From assembly GCA_006503535.1 (NCBI GenBank), contig QYRS01000003.1, positions 930,001 to 994,000 of the forward strand: a DNA stretch of 64,000 bases. Direction: 5' to 3'. The DNA is from Arthrinium phaeospermum. Its lineage: Eukaryota > Ascomycota > Sordariomycetes > Amphisphaeriales > Apiosporaceae. Both the position numbers and the translations under genes were made by a program. Under the pieces are notes generated by a model. It saw nothing but the letters and a program-made list of their open reading frames with translations, had not been told where the DNA came from and searched no databases. Below are positions 1 to 10,620 of the stretch, one piece after another; within the stretch, counting starts at the first letter, position 1; every line of letters begins with the position of its first letter.

Positions 1-458
1 TCAATTTCCTGCATCCGAGCATCACCCTTGTCCATCTGGTTTGTATGATTTGTAACTGTGAAAGTATGAAAGCGAGAAGACAAACTCGACCAGATAGACT
101 ATGTCAGCAAAACCAAGCCTCAGTATAATAGGAGACCTACCCAGTCAAAACAACATTGCACACGCTCGCCTGTGTCAGTTAGGCTCTCATATCCAATACA
201 TCCTGTTTCCCTGTAAGTTGCACTAAAGATGAGCCAGCAGAATGAGCAGGAAGTGCGCCTATCATAGATATCGTCGAGGAATCCAAGGCTGATATGGTCC
301 GTACCCAAAAGGTCAAAGTCCAGTGCCAATGCGCCAGGAAGACCAGGGGCATCGTCGCCTAGGTGCGGCAGAAACTTCGCTTTGAAGATGTGAAGCTTGT
401 TGCACTTGGAGCACAACTGGTCCACAGACGCTTCCAAAACCTCGTCGCTAACCCCCAT
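1..458 (-). CDS. HET-like protein, N-terminal part only (runs off left edge)
   Basis: The start is placed at the ATG at 458. Exon 1 (458-141, 106 codons) ends at a GTAGGT donor; a 42-nt intron (140-99) ends in TAG, and exon 2 (98 down to 1) stays open to the window edge in the matching phase. The protein has an early CSKC pair, then a conserved block (LGFLDDIYDRR...CSFCWLI) like the region just before the HET domain of fungal heterokaryon-incompatibility proteins, where Cys pairs and a segment of the form L-DDI-R-C-FC-L are common. The HET domain itself would lie outside the window, so the assignment is an inference from this N-terminal pattern. If right, the protein may act in non-self recognition or programmed cell death. 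No upstream exon was found. Confidence 0.5.
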
Positions 459-1382
459 CTTGACACGTATACTGGACGGAGACGTCGGTCATTTTGTCGA
501 GCCTTTGTCAGTCCATGGGGATCGAACACGTTGCAGTGTTTTTGAGAGGTTTGAAGACATTGGGTGCAATTTCGTCTTTTGGGGTTCAGATATTCTTTGA
601 GGACAACTTGGGATGAATCGAAACAGGTGTAAGAGGGCGAAGCTGACAGAGGCTGACCAAATCTGCAGCCTACTGGGAAGAGGGATGGGATACTACACGC
701 TAGCCCGAGAACCGAGGCAGCCTTGGACATTGGTATGCTTTTCAGCGCGCCAAGCTGATGAGTGGAGTTCTTGGAAAGCCCAATAGGCGTATGTAATAAA
801 TTGAGCAGGCTGCATCTCTTCAGTCTGCCTCGCAGCAAAACCGCTGTTGCCGCCAATTCTTGCCAGGTGGTGTCCTGTGCTAATCAATTGCCCGGATCAG
901 GGGCCATGTTGCGACCTGCAGGAAGTGATCAGTCGCATTGTGTGCCTGTCTAGGTTATCTGTACTACCACGAAGGGTATATTGTCCATGCATGTAATCCC
1001 GCCCCCGAGTACCAATTTGCACTTCTCAAGCAGGCTGGGCGCAATATGTCTGAAATGCCTGTCATTGGGGCAGTAAAAGCGGCAGAATAACCCTGGTGGG
1101 AGGCCGTGACTGCGGCATCTATGCATCAGCCACAGTTTTCAGCTGAGCCGCGAGGATAACCTGAGCAAACCCCATTGTTGTATTCTGACCAAGTTCCTGG
1201 TTCCTTCGCACTTATCGCGAACGGCTTCCAGACGAACGCGGGGTGAAGCCCACCTTCATGCAGACAAGCATTATATCCCCCCTTCCATTTCCCTACTAGT
1301 GAGCACCAATGTTGTGATGGTTGGACGGTAAGACGACCGACAAGAACCGACGTCTGGGCTTCCTCGACAGCCACGAGCCACC
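459..1382. other. intergenic, no gene seen
   Basis: It separates the leftward HET-like gene from the rightward membrane protein gene, so it should hold two divergent promoters. Open frames here (for example 359-856 on the minus strand) overlap the HET-like exon in another frame and show no domain. A purine/pyrimidine-mixed stretch without obvious repeats. Confidence 0.6.
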
Positions 1383-2291
1383 ATGCCCTCCGCACCGGAC
1401 GAGTACATCGTGCTCGCGGACTGCAAGGACAGCAACAACGTCCTGCAGTCGCAGATGGCCTACTACAACGAGACGAGCCCGGCCAACAAACCCCAGGACA
1501 CGGCCGTGGTGGCGGCCCCCGACGGCCAGCTGGTCAACTGGTTCTGCGACGCCGCCTCGGGCCAGTTCACCACGACGGGGGTCAAGTTCGACGCGACCCT
1601 GGGGAAGAAGCGCGGGGAGGGCGACTACGTCGGGAATGGTACGAATGGCTACGACGATGATAATGGGGGATTTCGGTGCTGGCAGCAGTACCAGAAGAGC
1701 CGGTATAAGCAGGGCCAATTCGATTGCTCCCAGGTTCTCCGCTGCGACCATCGCGCCGCCCCCTGTACGTTGGAATTAGCTTGATCGACGGCTAACTGTG
1801 GATGCAACGATTTAGTGCCAAACGCTAATCTCACGACAGCTCCACTCCCTTCCATCTCTTGCTCGGCGGCATCCGGTAATGGCAGCAGCAGCGACACTGA
1901 TCCAACACCCGGGTTGGCCACCGGTGCCAAGATCGGTATCGGGGTCGGTAGTGGAGTCGGCGGACTGATAGTGTTGGCGGGAGCTGTGTTCGTCTGGCGC
2001 TGCTTCCGCCGGCAACGTCGGTCGGCCGCCGAGTTGCCCGTGGGAGCAGGAGGGCTAGAGAAGGGCGCCGTTTACACACACAACATGGGACCCGATGCTG
2101 GGTACGTGAACTACTACCACCACCACCAGCATCCACAAGAGCTCGATGCGGCAGATGTGCGAGTCGAGGCCGACACCTTCTCGCCCTTGGGGGAGCTTCC
2201 TGTCGCCCATCAGCAGCACGAGCTAGAGACGCCGGAGTCGAAATACTATGCCCACTATGACGCGGACGGAAACACACTCCCTAGGACGTAA
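1383..2291 (+). CDS. single-pass membrane protein with Cys-containing outer domain
   Basis: Two exons, 1383-1764 and 1816-2291, joined over a 51-nt intron (GTACGT...TTTAG), give 285 residues. The start has a near-ideal context (GCCACCATGC). Residues 1-160 hold about six cysteines and N-glycosylation motifs (NET, NGT, NLT, NGS), followed by a glycine-rich transmembrane segment at about 166-188 and a basic stop-transfer run (WRCFRRQRR). The tail (190-285) has a His/Tyr-rich stretch (YVNYYHHHQH) and is acidic. This matches the general build of fungal Mid2/Wsc-like surface proteins, but no signal peptide is visible at this start, so a short upstream exon may be missing. No family was recognised and a sensor role is only a guess. 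Confidence 0.7.
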
Positions 2292-2976
2292 GGTGAAAAT
2301 GGTGCCATATATCAGCCGGTTTGGAATGGACTGGTAGTTTCATTACATGTTAATAAACCAGCGAGTGGTATTAGTCTTCAGGGGTCTTTAGAATTTCGAT
2401 CCGACAAAACTCTAGTTGCTTATTTTATACTACCGTTGTATATACTTTATAAGTTTCGTTTCATGTTCTCTTTCTATATGATTTGACTCTAAACGCAAGC
2501 CGTGGGCCGATCTTCGGAGGAACCCCTGACTAACGAACGTGGGGTATTATCTCAGACCATGACCCTTTCAAGACGAGTCTTACTAAAAAGAAGCGAGAAA
2601 AGAAGAAGAAAAAAAAGGACTGAAGGTTTCGACGCTGGTCGCGGCCAAACCAGAGCAGGGCTAGTTCGGTAAAAAGTTGATTCATACGTGCGTGCTGACA
2701 TGATGTAAGCAGCGTCGCCTGGCCAACCGGATAGACCCCTGGAGCAGCCTCTTCGACCAGGTATATCTGCTAGGCGCCGCCGTTGTTCATGCTGCTGCCT
2801 TGAACTAGCGCGATCAGTATTAATGTAGCACCAAGCGGCCCAGCTGGAAATCGGCAGGCCCCTCAATCGACCAACATCACATCCTCACACCTAATAACCT
2901 GTGGTCGTCAGTTCTCTCTCTCGTCTCCCGCGCTCGTGTGTTTCTGATCCACGGATCTTCATCCCCATCCACCACC
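2292..2976. other. intergenic; 3' and 5' flanks
   Basis: AT-rich 3' flank of the membrane protein gene with an AATAAA-like element near 2350 and T-rich DNA to about 2480. A purine tract lies near 2585-2618. A CT-rich run near 2908-2930 precedes the next gene, as is usual before fungal start sites. Confidence 0.5.
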
Positions 2977-3674
2977 ATGTCCGCCATAACCCCAAACCCC
3001 GCCCCCATCTCCCCCTCCCCGCTCCTCCAGCTCCCGCCCGAAGTGCGCCACCGCATCTGGGAGCACTACCTCACCGTCCTCCACAGCAACTTCGCCGACT
3101 CCCTGCGGCCCATGCACACCTTCATCGCCCGGGACGAGGAGATCCGGAACCCCGCCGGCTTCTTCGTCTCCCCCTCCCGGCCCTGATGCGGGCCAACAAG
3201 GCCGTCTACCGCGAGCTGGCCCCGCTCGTCCACGAGTCCGCCGTGCTGCGCGTCCAGCGCCCCGGCCGCCGCAGCGAGCGCCGCGTCGGCTTCGCGGCCA
3301 AGGGCACGCTGCGCTTCGAGCGCCTGCGCCGGCTCGTCTTGGTCGTTGACATGGTCGAGTACGCCTACTGGAACTCCTGGCTGGACTTCTTCGGCGCCGT
3401 CCTGGTCCGGGCGCGCGAGCTCGAGCATCTCACAATTGACTGGGCGCCGATGACGCCGGTCGTATACCCGCCGGCTCGGGGCGAGTGGGAAGCCAGGCGG
3501 GACGAGAAGAAGGAGGGCGAGTTCCTCGACATGCTGGGTGGCTTGGTCAAGCTCCAGACGTTGAGGTTCTACGGAAGGGCACCAGAAGCCTGGGTTCAAA
3601 GGATCAGACAAATGAGCTCTGTGCAGGTGAAGTCTTACTCTTTTAGATGGTGGAGGGAACCCGGCTTGGATTGA
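2977..3674 (+). pseudogene. F-box/2EXR-like protein, reading frame broken at 3181-3186
   Basis: Starts at ATG 2977 (ACCACCATGT). The first part has the LPPEVRHRIWEHYL signature found at the N-terminus of fungal F-box/2EXR/DUF7730-type proteins. That frame stops at TGA 3184-3186. A second frame, open from before this point to 3674, continues as a plausible remainder: LMRANKAVYRELAPLV, then Leu-rich segments typical of the family, ending in WWREPGLD. There is no room for an intron at the junction; the nearest GT-AG pair spans only about 35 nt. One extra C in the C run at 3181-3183 would join both halves (about 232 residues). It is either a recent pseudogene or a base-calling error. The family's usual job is substrate choice for SCF ubiquitin ligases, but many members are uncharacterised. 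Confidence 0.65.
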
Positions 3675-4004
3675 TAAGCACATTGCTCCGGCCTACGATG
3701 CTATGTTACATGTATTAATAGCGACCACATTGAAGACCAAGTACTAGATATCACATGACAAGTCAATGTTTCCTGGTTCAATTGGAGTGCGTGCTTCACC
3801 TAGTCTCCAATACCCTGGCGCAACAAATACCATATGCAAATGTTGCACCCAACTGGGCCTATGAAATTAGATTCACAGATAGCTATTCATCAAGTAGCGT
3901 GTGACAAGAGAGTGGAAGAATGATACGGAGACGTGCCAATGCCAATCCTGGAGGCGCGACGGGCGGAAAAGGGGACATGCACTAAGACTTGCTGGGCGCC
4001 CATC
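3675..4004. other. intergenic between convergent genes
   Basis: 330 bp between the 3' ends of the F-box-like gene and the beta-tubulin gene. AT-rich, with nothing beyond expected terminator sequence. Confidence 0.5.
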
Positions 4005-5701
4005 TTACTCGGCCTCGTCAATTGGCTCTTCCCCATCATACTCATCCTCATCTCCGTCGTCAATACCCGCGTCTTGGTACTGCTGATACTCAGCGATCAG
4101 GTCGTTCATGTTCGACTCGGCCTCGGTGAACTCCATCTCATCCATGCCCTCGCCCGTGTACCAGTGAAGGAAGGCCTTGCGGCGGAACATGGCCGTGAAC
4201 TGCTCACCCACACGCTTGAAGATCTCCTGAATCGCGGTGGAGTTGCCCACGAACGTAGACGACATCTTCAGCCCGCGTGGGGGGATGGAACAAAGGGCCG
4301 TCTGGACGTTGTTGGGGATCCACTCGACGAAGTAGGGTGAGTTGCGCTGCTGGATGCTGAGCATCTGGTCCTCGACCGTCTTCATGGCCACGTTTCCGCG
4401 GAAGATGGCGGAGCAGGTCAGGTATCGACCGTTGCGGAAGTCGGAGCCCGTCATCATGTTCTTCGGATCGAACATCTGTTGAGTCAGGTCCGGCACCGAG
4501 ACGGCGCGGAACGAATGGGCGCCGCGGCTCGTGAGAGGCGCAAAACCGACCATGAAGAAGTGAAGTCGGGGGAATGGAACCTGCATGGCATCATGGTTAA
4601 CCTCGGCTGTTTCCTAGTTCACTGGCGTAGATTCAGGTGCTGTCTTACCATGTTCACGGCGAGCTTGCGCAGATCCGAGTTCAGCTGGCCAGGGAACCGG
4701 AGAGAGGTCGACACACCGGACATCACCGCGGAGACGAGATGGTTGTAATCACCATACGAAGGGTTGCTCAGCTTCAAAGTACGTGTGCAGATGTCGTGGA
4801 GGGACTCGTTATCAATGCAAAATGTCGCATCCGAGTTCTCGACAAGCTGGTGGACCGACAACGTCGCATTGTAGGGCTCCACAACCGTGTCAGATACCTT
4901 GGGCGACGGGACCACGCTGAAAGTGGCCATCATCCGGTCCGGGAACTCTGCGCAAGTGAGTTAGGGTCTTCCTAGATCCGGAAAACCAGACAGACGAAGC
5001 TTACCTTCACGGATCTTCGAGATGAGCAACGTGCCCATGCCAGATCCGGTACCACCACCAAGCGAGTGGGTGATCTGGAAGCCCTGCAGGCAATCGCATC
5101 CCTCGGCCTCGCGGCGGACCACATCGAGCACCTGGTCCACCAGCTCCGCGCCTTCGGTGTAGTGTCCCTTGGCCCAGTTGTTGCCGGCGCCCGACTGGCC
5201 AAAGACGAAGTTGTCCGGGCCTGCCAACCCTCGGCGTTAGTGTCACTCTCAGAATAGATAGGATGCAATAGCGGAGGATAAAAGCGAAAAGTCGCTCACG
5301 GAACAATTGGCCGAAAGGGCCGGCGCGGACGGCGTCCATGGTGCCCGGCTCCAGGTCGACCAGCACTGCGCGGGGCACATATTTGTTGTTGGATGCCTGT
5401 TTGTCACGGCGCATTAGCAATCGCCAATTGACCCAGCTGTTCGATGAAAGGTAGAGTGCATACCTCGTTGAAGTAGACGTTCATGCGCTCAAGCTGCAAA
5501 TCGGACGTTCCCTGGTACCTGCATGTGCGGATCAGTATCAGCAAATGTGGTGCTGGTCGCCCAGTCCGTGACGATCCATCGGGGAGGAGCTCCTTACTGG
5601 CCGTCGCTGTCCAGGCCATGTTCGGCTGAGATGTTCTGCCAGAACGCGCTGCCAATTTGGTTGCCGCATTGGCCGGTCTGAAGGTGGACAATTTCACGCA
5701 T
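4005..5701 (-). CDS. beta-tubulin, divergent paralogue with Ala198
   Basis: Six exons (5701-5598, 5518-5464, 5396-5300, 5220-5005, 4947-4649, 4580-4005) with GT-AG introns of 57-79 nt give 448 residues, the normal family length. The start [17 protein letters not shown] and the GTP-binding GGGTGSGMG loop (about 141-148) are intact. The protein forms the microtubule alpha/beta dimer. Oddities: residue 198 is Ala (SDATF; codon GCG), where sensitive fungal tubulins have Glu, while A165, F167 and F200 are the usual residues. The acidic tail is unusual ([18 protein letters not shown]). The intron that commonly follows codon 4 in the main fungal TUB2 gene is absent, so exon 1 runs to codon 35. These traits suggest a second, minor beta-tubulin (tubC/TUB1-like) rather than the main gene. 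That is an inference, since no second copy is in the window. Confidence 0.95.
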
Positions 5702-6605
5702 GGTGTCGGCACGTGCTTTTGAATCGACTGTGAGATTTCGTCGTAGGCGCGAGAAGGTGAAGATTGAAGTGAAGAAAGGGAAGCGTTTGGGGGCGTTGAA
5801 GGAAATTTAGAGCAAAAAGCACCAAGTCAATGTTTGGCTAGAAAGACGCCAATCGCCAAAAAATGCAGCTGTCAATGGCCAAGGGTGACAAGTCAACATG
5901 TAGGTAAGGTGATGCTGGAATTGATTGGCCGCAATTGCTGCAAACACAAGCCGAGAAGCCGCAACGCGTCCTGTTTGTGCCAAGGCAGCCGTTTTGCTGC
6001 ACGCCGTAAACCCAACACGGCAATGGTGGCTTATGTAGTTGCCTACGTGCCTTTATCGATACGACTCCCCGGACTGTCGCGACAGCGACAAAACCGCCGG
6101 CTAAATCGGGTTTCGGGGTTCGGATTGACGAGAACCCGATTCATTGGTACATGAATACGGGCAATGCGAGTTTCAATAGTTGATACCGACGTCGGTGCAC
6201 AAGATGCGTCCGGCAAGGGGTCAACACTGCTGCATGGCAAGCGCCACACGGGGAAGAGTACAGGCGGTGGCTGGTACTTGAGCTTGGCTAGGGACAATGA
6301 GAACTACGGTTGATCTCCCATGTAAGGGATGACGTTAAAAAAGAAAGGGCTTTTTTAGTCGTACTGGGACGTTCCTTATATAAACTTGGGGTAGTGTCAC
6401 GTTAATCGTAAACTGGGCTGGATTTGTATTGATATTCGTCTGACCTTTTCTTGAAACGCTGATTCTAATTCTAGATTTTTGTATATATCCATGATTGTAT
6501 CGTGATTCGAGATGGCCCTTCGCAGTTTCTAAAGGCCTGTCCCGAGGATTGCAGCGCATACCCATGTGACGACTTTTGTAGGCACGTAGTTACTTACCCC
6601 TATAC
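5702..6605. other. intergenic; beta-tubulin promoter side
   Basis: 900 bp upstream of beta-tubulin and downstream of the 6606-7586 gene. Contains palindromes at 6074-6141 (listed separately) and an AT-rich stretch at 6340-6500 with TATATAA near 6377. No coding signal. Confidence 0.5.
6074..6141. repeat. 12-bp palindrome plus 9-bp inverted repeat
   Basis: CTGTCGCGACAG at 6074-6085 is a perfect 12-bp palindrome. Just after it, AATCGGGTT (6104-6112) pairs with AACCCGATT (6133-6141) around a 20-nt loop. They lie about 370-440 bp upstream of the beta-tubulin start and could be binding sites for dimeric regulators; function unknown. Confidence 0.4.
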
Positions 6606-7586
6606 CTACCATGACATCCTCCTCTCACGAGGACCCTCCTCAGCAAGGTCACCGGCCACAAAAGGTTCAGCGTCGAAATCCGGCCCCGACGTCTCTTCTT
6701 CCTCTTCCCCTACTAACGTATCACCATCCAAATCATCAAAAGCCAAAGTACTCGTCCTCAGCCAGTGCAGCACCTCGCCCCCGATGTCCCGGGCATTGTG
6801 GTGTTCCTCGAGGATGGTCTTGAGATCGCGGTACGCCCGCCTCTCCTCGTTGCCGAAATCGATCGCGCATCCCAGCTCGGCAGCCACACGCTCCACGCCG
6901 TCAAATACCTCCGGCTTCTGCGCAAAGCACCGCCACATGCCGCAAGCTTGGGCGACGCGGACGACGAGCCCGTTCCACTCCTCGGGCCCGCCGAGTGGCA
7001 GCGACTTGACGTGGCGCAGAACATGCATCAATAGCGAAGCACCCTGCGCGTTCCCGTGCAGAATCAGACGCTTGAGCACGCCGTCGCACCACCAGCGCGA
7101 GTTGTCGTCGGCGAGGTCGTCGAGCGCTGCCAGGTCCTCTAGGGGGGTGCCCACTGGCGCATCCCAGAGGATTTGGTCCAGCCGCGCCGTGACAGCGGGA
7201 AGGAGCTCAGGACACCACCCCGCGAGGGGCTCATGGTACCGGATCACGGCCTCAGCGGAATTGCATATCTCCTCCTGCTCCGCGAAGCCGGCCTGCTGGG
7301 CAAGGGTCATGGTCTTGAGGAAGCAGGCCCAAGCGTCGTAGTCGCCATCGCTATGATCGCGGTAGTAGGGGTGGGCTGCGCAAAGCTGACAGACGCCGTA
7401 TCGGTGGTTGATCTCGTGCAGGGGGCTCGGCCAGTCGGTCACCTGGTTCCAGTAAAAGTGGTGGTGGCGCAGGGAGCCGACACGGCGGCAGAGCGCCGGA
7501 CCCGGGAGACAGATCGGGTCCGTTTCGAAGTACTGGCGGACCGTGTGGCCGCAGCTGTAGTGGTGGGCAACGATTGTATGACACAT
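6606..7586 (-). CDS. orphan protein with Cys/His-rich N-terminus
   Basis: An uninterrupted frame of 326 residues. The ATG at 7586 was chosen over an upstream in-frame start at 7655 because the Cys/His-rich block begins right there (MCHTIVAHHYSCGH). Residues 1-75 hold several Cys and His (CGHTV, ICLPGPALC, CQLC), which may bind zinc. The rest is predicted mostly helical with a DE-rich tail (VGEEEEETSG). No known family was recognised. It runs in tandem with the DUF4419 gene 273 bp upstream on the same strand. Confidence 0.65.
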   Translation of the reverse strand: MCHTIVAHHYSCGHTVRQYFETDPICLPGPALCRRVGSLRHHHFYWNQVTDWPSPLHEINHRYGVCQLCAAHPYYRDHSDGDYDAWACFLKTMTLAQQAGFAEQEEICNSAEAVIRYHEPLAGWCPELLPAVTARLDQILWDAPVGTPLEDLAALDDLADDNSRWWCDGVLKRLILHGNAQGASLLMHVLRHVKSLPLGGPEEWNGLVVRVAQACGMWRCFAQKPEVFDGVERVAAELGCAIDFGNEERRAYRDLKTILEEHHNARDIGGEVLHWLRTSTLAFDDLDGDTLVGEEEEETSGPDFDAEPFVAGDLAEEGPRERRMSW

Positions 7587-7859
7587 GGTAGGCAGCGAAG
7601 GATGGGCGAACAGATATACGAACGGAATGCTTGGATTCAGAATGGCGTCTCTCATTTGATACTGGGTCTTGATTTATGTACAGAAGCAATGCTAGACGCA
7701 AAAGACCTTGTGTTAGCTGTTCTTTGTTCACCCTGTACAGGGGGCTAACATTATATATGCCACTTTTCTAAACAATATCCTTTGTGCTTGGACAATCCGA
7801 CTTGTCACACTATGCCCTTGTCATTAATAAACGTCGCTCCTTCAGCTATTTTGCCAATT

Positions 7860-9197
7860 TCAGGGAACTTCCTTTCTCTCGTACATGAACCACCCCAGCT
7901 TCGGTTGCAAAGTATCCAAGTCCTCGTAACCGCTCGTCGTCAACTCGCCGCTTTTCTTGCAGGAGATAGCGACCGAGCCCGCCAGCAACTCTACTTTGAC
8001 CCACGGACCTGCCATGTTCTGGATCGTAACCGACGCCTTTGCGGAGCCGCCAGGCAAGTCCTCCAAATCGATTGCTTTGTACGTCACGCCGTCATACGTC
8101 AGTCCCAGGTCGACCGAGTCCGGCATGACGCCCGTGAGATTCGCCTGATCCAAGCGAAGCCCAGACTCGTGACGGCCAAACCGATCCATCTTCACATCGA
8201 GATACACGGTCCGTTTTCCGGACGGCTGCCAGAACGCGAACGCCGTGATCCAGCCGCTGTAGTAATGATTACCACCGCACCCAATGGAGTGGATCGTGCA
8301 AATGTTGTTCCAGAACTCCTTCAGCTCGGGCTCCTCGGGGAAGTCGAAAGAGCGCACGCACCGTCGCAAGATGGGCCTCAGTTGGGCGGCGAACTCGGTC
8401 GGCTCGTCGCCGAACTCGGCAAGACGGTCCAGGCGCTGCAGGATGTTTTCGTAGTCGGCGCGCTCGCCGAGAAGCGTGACGCTCGGCAGACCGCAGATGG
8501 CGGCGATAAAGTAGCTAAAGTAGGCCGAGTAGGCGGCCATGGCTACAATCGATGCCACGGCGACATCGTCAGGGGTGGTCGTGCTGAAGTCAGGCAGGAA
8601 CCATTGGCGCAAGCTGGGGTCTAGCACGTTCTGGTCCATGAGGTCACCGAAGCGTTGCACGATCAGCGGAACATTGATAACCTCCTCGCGACTGTCGACC
8701 AGAACTTCTAGCGGCTTCTTGCCCTCCTGGGGGACTATTAGGTGCCGTATCTCTTCCGAGTGCGCTTTCATGTAGCACCGTAGCTGCGTGGTGATGGCGA
8801 TCCAGATATCCTCGGGCCGGATCACGAGATGATGGTGATGAGCATATGCCGCAGCAGCCGCGCCGATCAGTCCATTCTTGTGGGCTTCTATCATTTCGTC
8901 TTCGTGTTGATCCAGCTCGTTCCCGGTTTTCCCGAAAGAAGAGCGCAGCAGGTCTCCGCGGTGTTTGCCATTGTAGCTGCCATCGGCTTCCTCTAGGATT
9001 TGTGTGGCGGAAGTCGCAAAAGGCTCATAATCCTCGTCTTCGTCGTCGTCGTCTTCATCGTCGTCATCGTCGTCCTCCTCCACCTCCTCCTCCTCCTCTT
9101 CTCCTTCTTCTTCTTCTTCTATTTCCTCCTCATCCTCATCGAGACTGTCGCGTATAGGGTCCGCGCGATGGGACGAAGGTCTGACCGTGACTGGCAT
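7860..9197 (-). CDS. DUF4419 family protein with long acidic N-terminal tract
   Basis: Single-exon frame of 445 residues from ATG 9197. Residues 18-60 are almost pure Asp/Glu, encoded by CTC/CTT/ATC-type repeats on the plus strand. The rest fits DUF4419, a fungal/bacterial family of unknown function: AAYAHHHHLVIRPEDIWIAI (the typical HHHL-RP-D-W core), IRHLIVPQEGKK, and later a WITAFAFW segment with a GCGG motif. No signal peptide or membrane segment. DUF4419 proteins have no established activity, so none is proposed. Confidence 0.85.
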   Translation of the reverse strand: MPVTVRPSSHRADPIRDSLDEDEEEIEEEEEGEEEEEEVEEDDDDDDEDDDDEDEDYEPFATSATQILEEADGSYNGKHRGDLLRSSFGKTGNELDQHEDEMIEAHKNGLIGAAAAAYAHHHHLVIRPEDIWIAITTQLRCYMKAHSEEIRHLIVPQEGKKPLEVLVDSREEVINVPLIVQRFGDLMDQNVLDPSLRQWFLPDFSTTTPDDVAVASIVAMAAYSAYFSYFIAAICGLPSVTLLGERADYENILQRLDRLAEFGDEPTEFAAQLRPILRRCVRSFDFPEEPELKEFWNNICTIHSIGCGGNHYYSGWITAFAFWQPSGKRTVYLDVKMDRFGRHESGLRLDQANLTGVMPDSVDLGLTYDGVTYKAIDLEDLPGGSAKASVTIQNMAGPWVKVELLAGSVAISCKKSGELTTSGYEDLDTLQPKLGWFMYERKEVP

Positions 9198-10620
9198 GAC
9201 GGACTTCTTGAAAGTGCGGGTTCAATAAGCCCGTTGATTGGGTGTATACTAGGCGAGATCGCATGGGTATTGAGTGTGATAATTACAACCTTCATTCATT
9301 CGCTAACATCAGTGCCTTCATAATACCCCTTGACGTGTACCTTTGACTCACACATATCCTAAGTTCCTGGATGACAGCGCACCAACAAACTCTACGGTCT
9401 ATATACAGTGGGTTTGTGACGCTAAGGGTATGTAGATTTGTGCGTTCCTTAGGACTCGGAACACTAATCACCTCCGTTGTTGAACCTTTGATTTATGACT
9501 TGCACTTGACCAGACAGTGATTATGTTTTGGGATTTATTGACTCAGCTGCAGTAACTGTATCTTGAAGAGAGTCAAAGATGAGTGCATCAGTTGTAAGCG
9601 ATGCAAGGATGCCATGGAATACCACTGGCTGGCTGGCAATGGGTACATTCAGGGGGTTCTTAATCCAGACGCAACCGAAATATTGTAAGGGACGGTACAC
9701 CATGACTACTCCCAAACTATGTGCTTGGTTATGTTCATGAAAAGACGCAAAAGAAATAAAAAAAAGATACGTTATTCTCGAGTGGCATGAGATCTAGAAG
9801 CACGCACGCAGCGAAGTTGCGTTGAGTCAACCGCCAAGTACACGCGCTCCAAGCTGAACAAATTAGAGTAACCTGAGGGTTGAATATAGTATTGCTTGTG
9901 GTAAAGAAGCAGTGAATAAGAAGAAGAAAAAGGGGGCGCGATGGTGGTTTGGACCGTTGTGTGAGTCTATGTACAAAGAAGCAATTACACTTCTGTGGTA
10001 CGGAACAAAAAGCCCCTGACAGCCCCTAGAGTAGCGTGCTAGCGTGCTTCTCTTCCCTTTAAACCCCCACTCTTTGGCGCGACGCAACGAAAGCACGGTT
10101 GACAACAACGCCGCCCTGTATTTCCCACCTGTTAAGTGACTTCCGTACGATGTGTGGTTCAACCGGGTTGCATCGCGCCAGGCCACAGTCGCAATTGACC
10201 TACCTGAATATGCTGCCAAGGCCTTACGGTGGTAGCTCCATCGCCTGGACACAAGTCGGCGGGGCTACAGGATCTTCCCCGGCGGGGTGCATTCGCTCAA
10301 GGTTTACACCCGCTGGTACCCCAAATGCAGTACACCAACCAGATGAACGCCCGCAGCGCACCCGCAACTACGATAGGTCGCTCTGGGTATGCAATACCGT
10401 CTGAGAATATGCAAGCCGGTCCTGCGGCTGCGGGCACCGGGGCAATGCCTACCGAAGCGAGCTCCGTCCCTTCAGTGCTGTCGTCATGAGCCTGAGCAAT
10501 TCGATTGATGTTGAATGTGTACTGTAAACTTAACAGCCGGCTTGTGGCAAGATTTCCAAGACTACTACGTCTTTTCTCAGGTATTGTATCCTTCAAGCGA
10601 AGATATCGAAACCTATCACG
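9198..10620. other. intergenic, promoter of alpha-xylosidase
   Basis: 1.4 kb between divergent genes. The open frames present (for example 9863-10252 minus, 10229-10489 plus) have no recognisable domain or codon pattern. Purine-rich tracts occur near 9748-9770 and 9908-9935. A paired Cre-type site is listed separately. Confidence 0.5.
10277..10287. promoter_or_regulatory. paired SYGGRG carbon-repressor (CreA/Cre1) type site
   Basis: CCCCGGCGGGG holds GCGGGG on the plus strand (10282-10287) and CCGGGG on the minus strand (10277-10282), both matching the published CreA consensus SYGGRG. It lies about 335 bp upstream of the alpha-xylosidase start, a sensible place for glucose repression of a sugar-catabolic gene. 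Such hexamers are common by chance; binding is inferred. Confidence 0.35.

Noticed and set aside
359..856. 165-codon minus-strand frame as an upstream part of the HET-like gene
   Set aside because: Overlaps the HET-like exon in another frame and has no recognisable domain or splice link to it.
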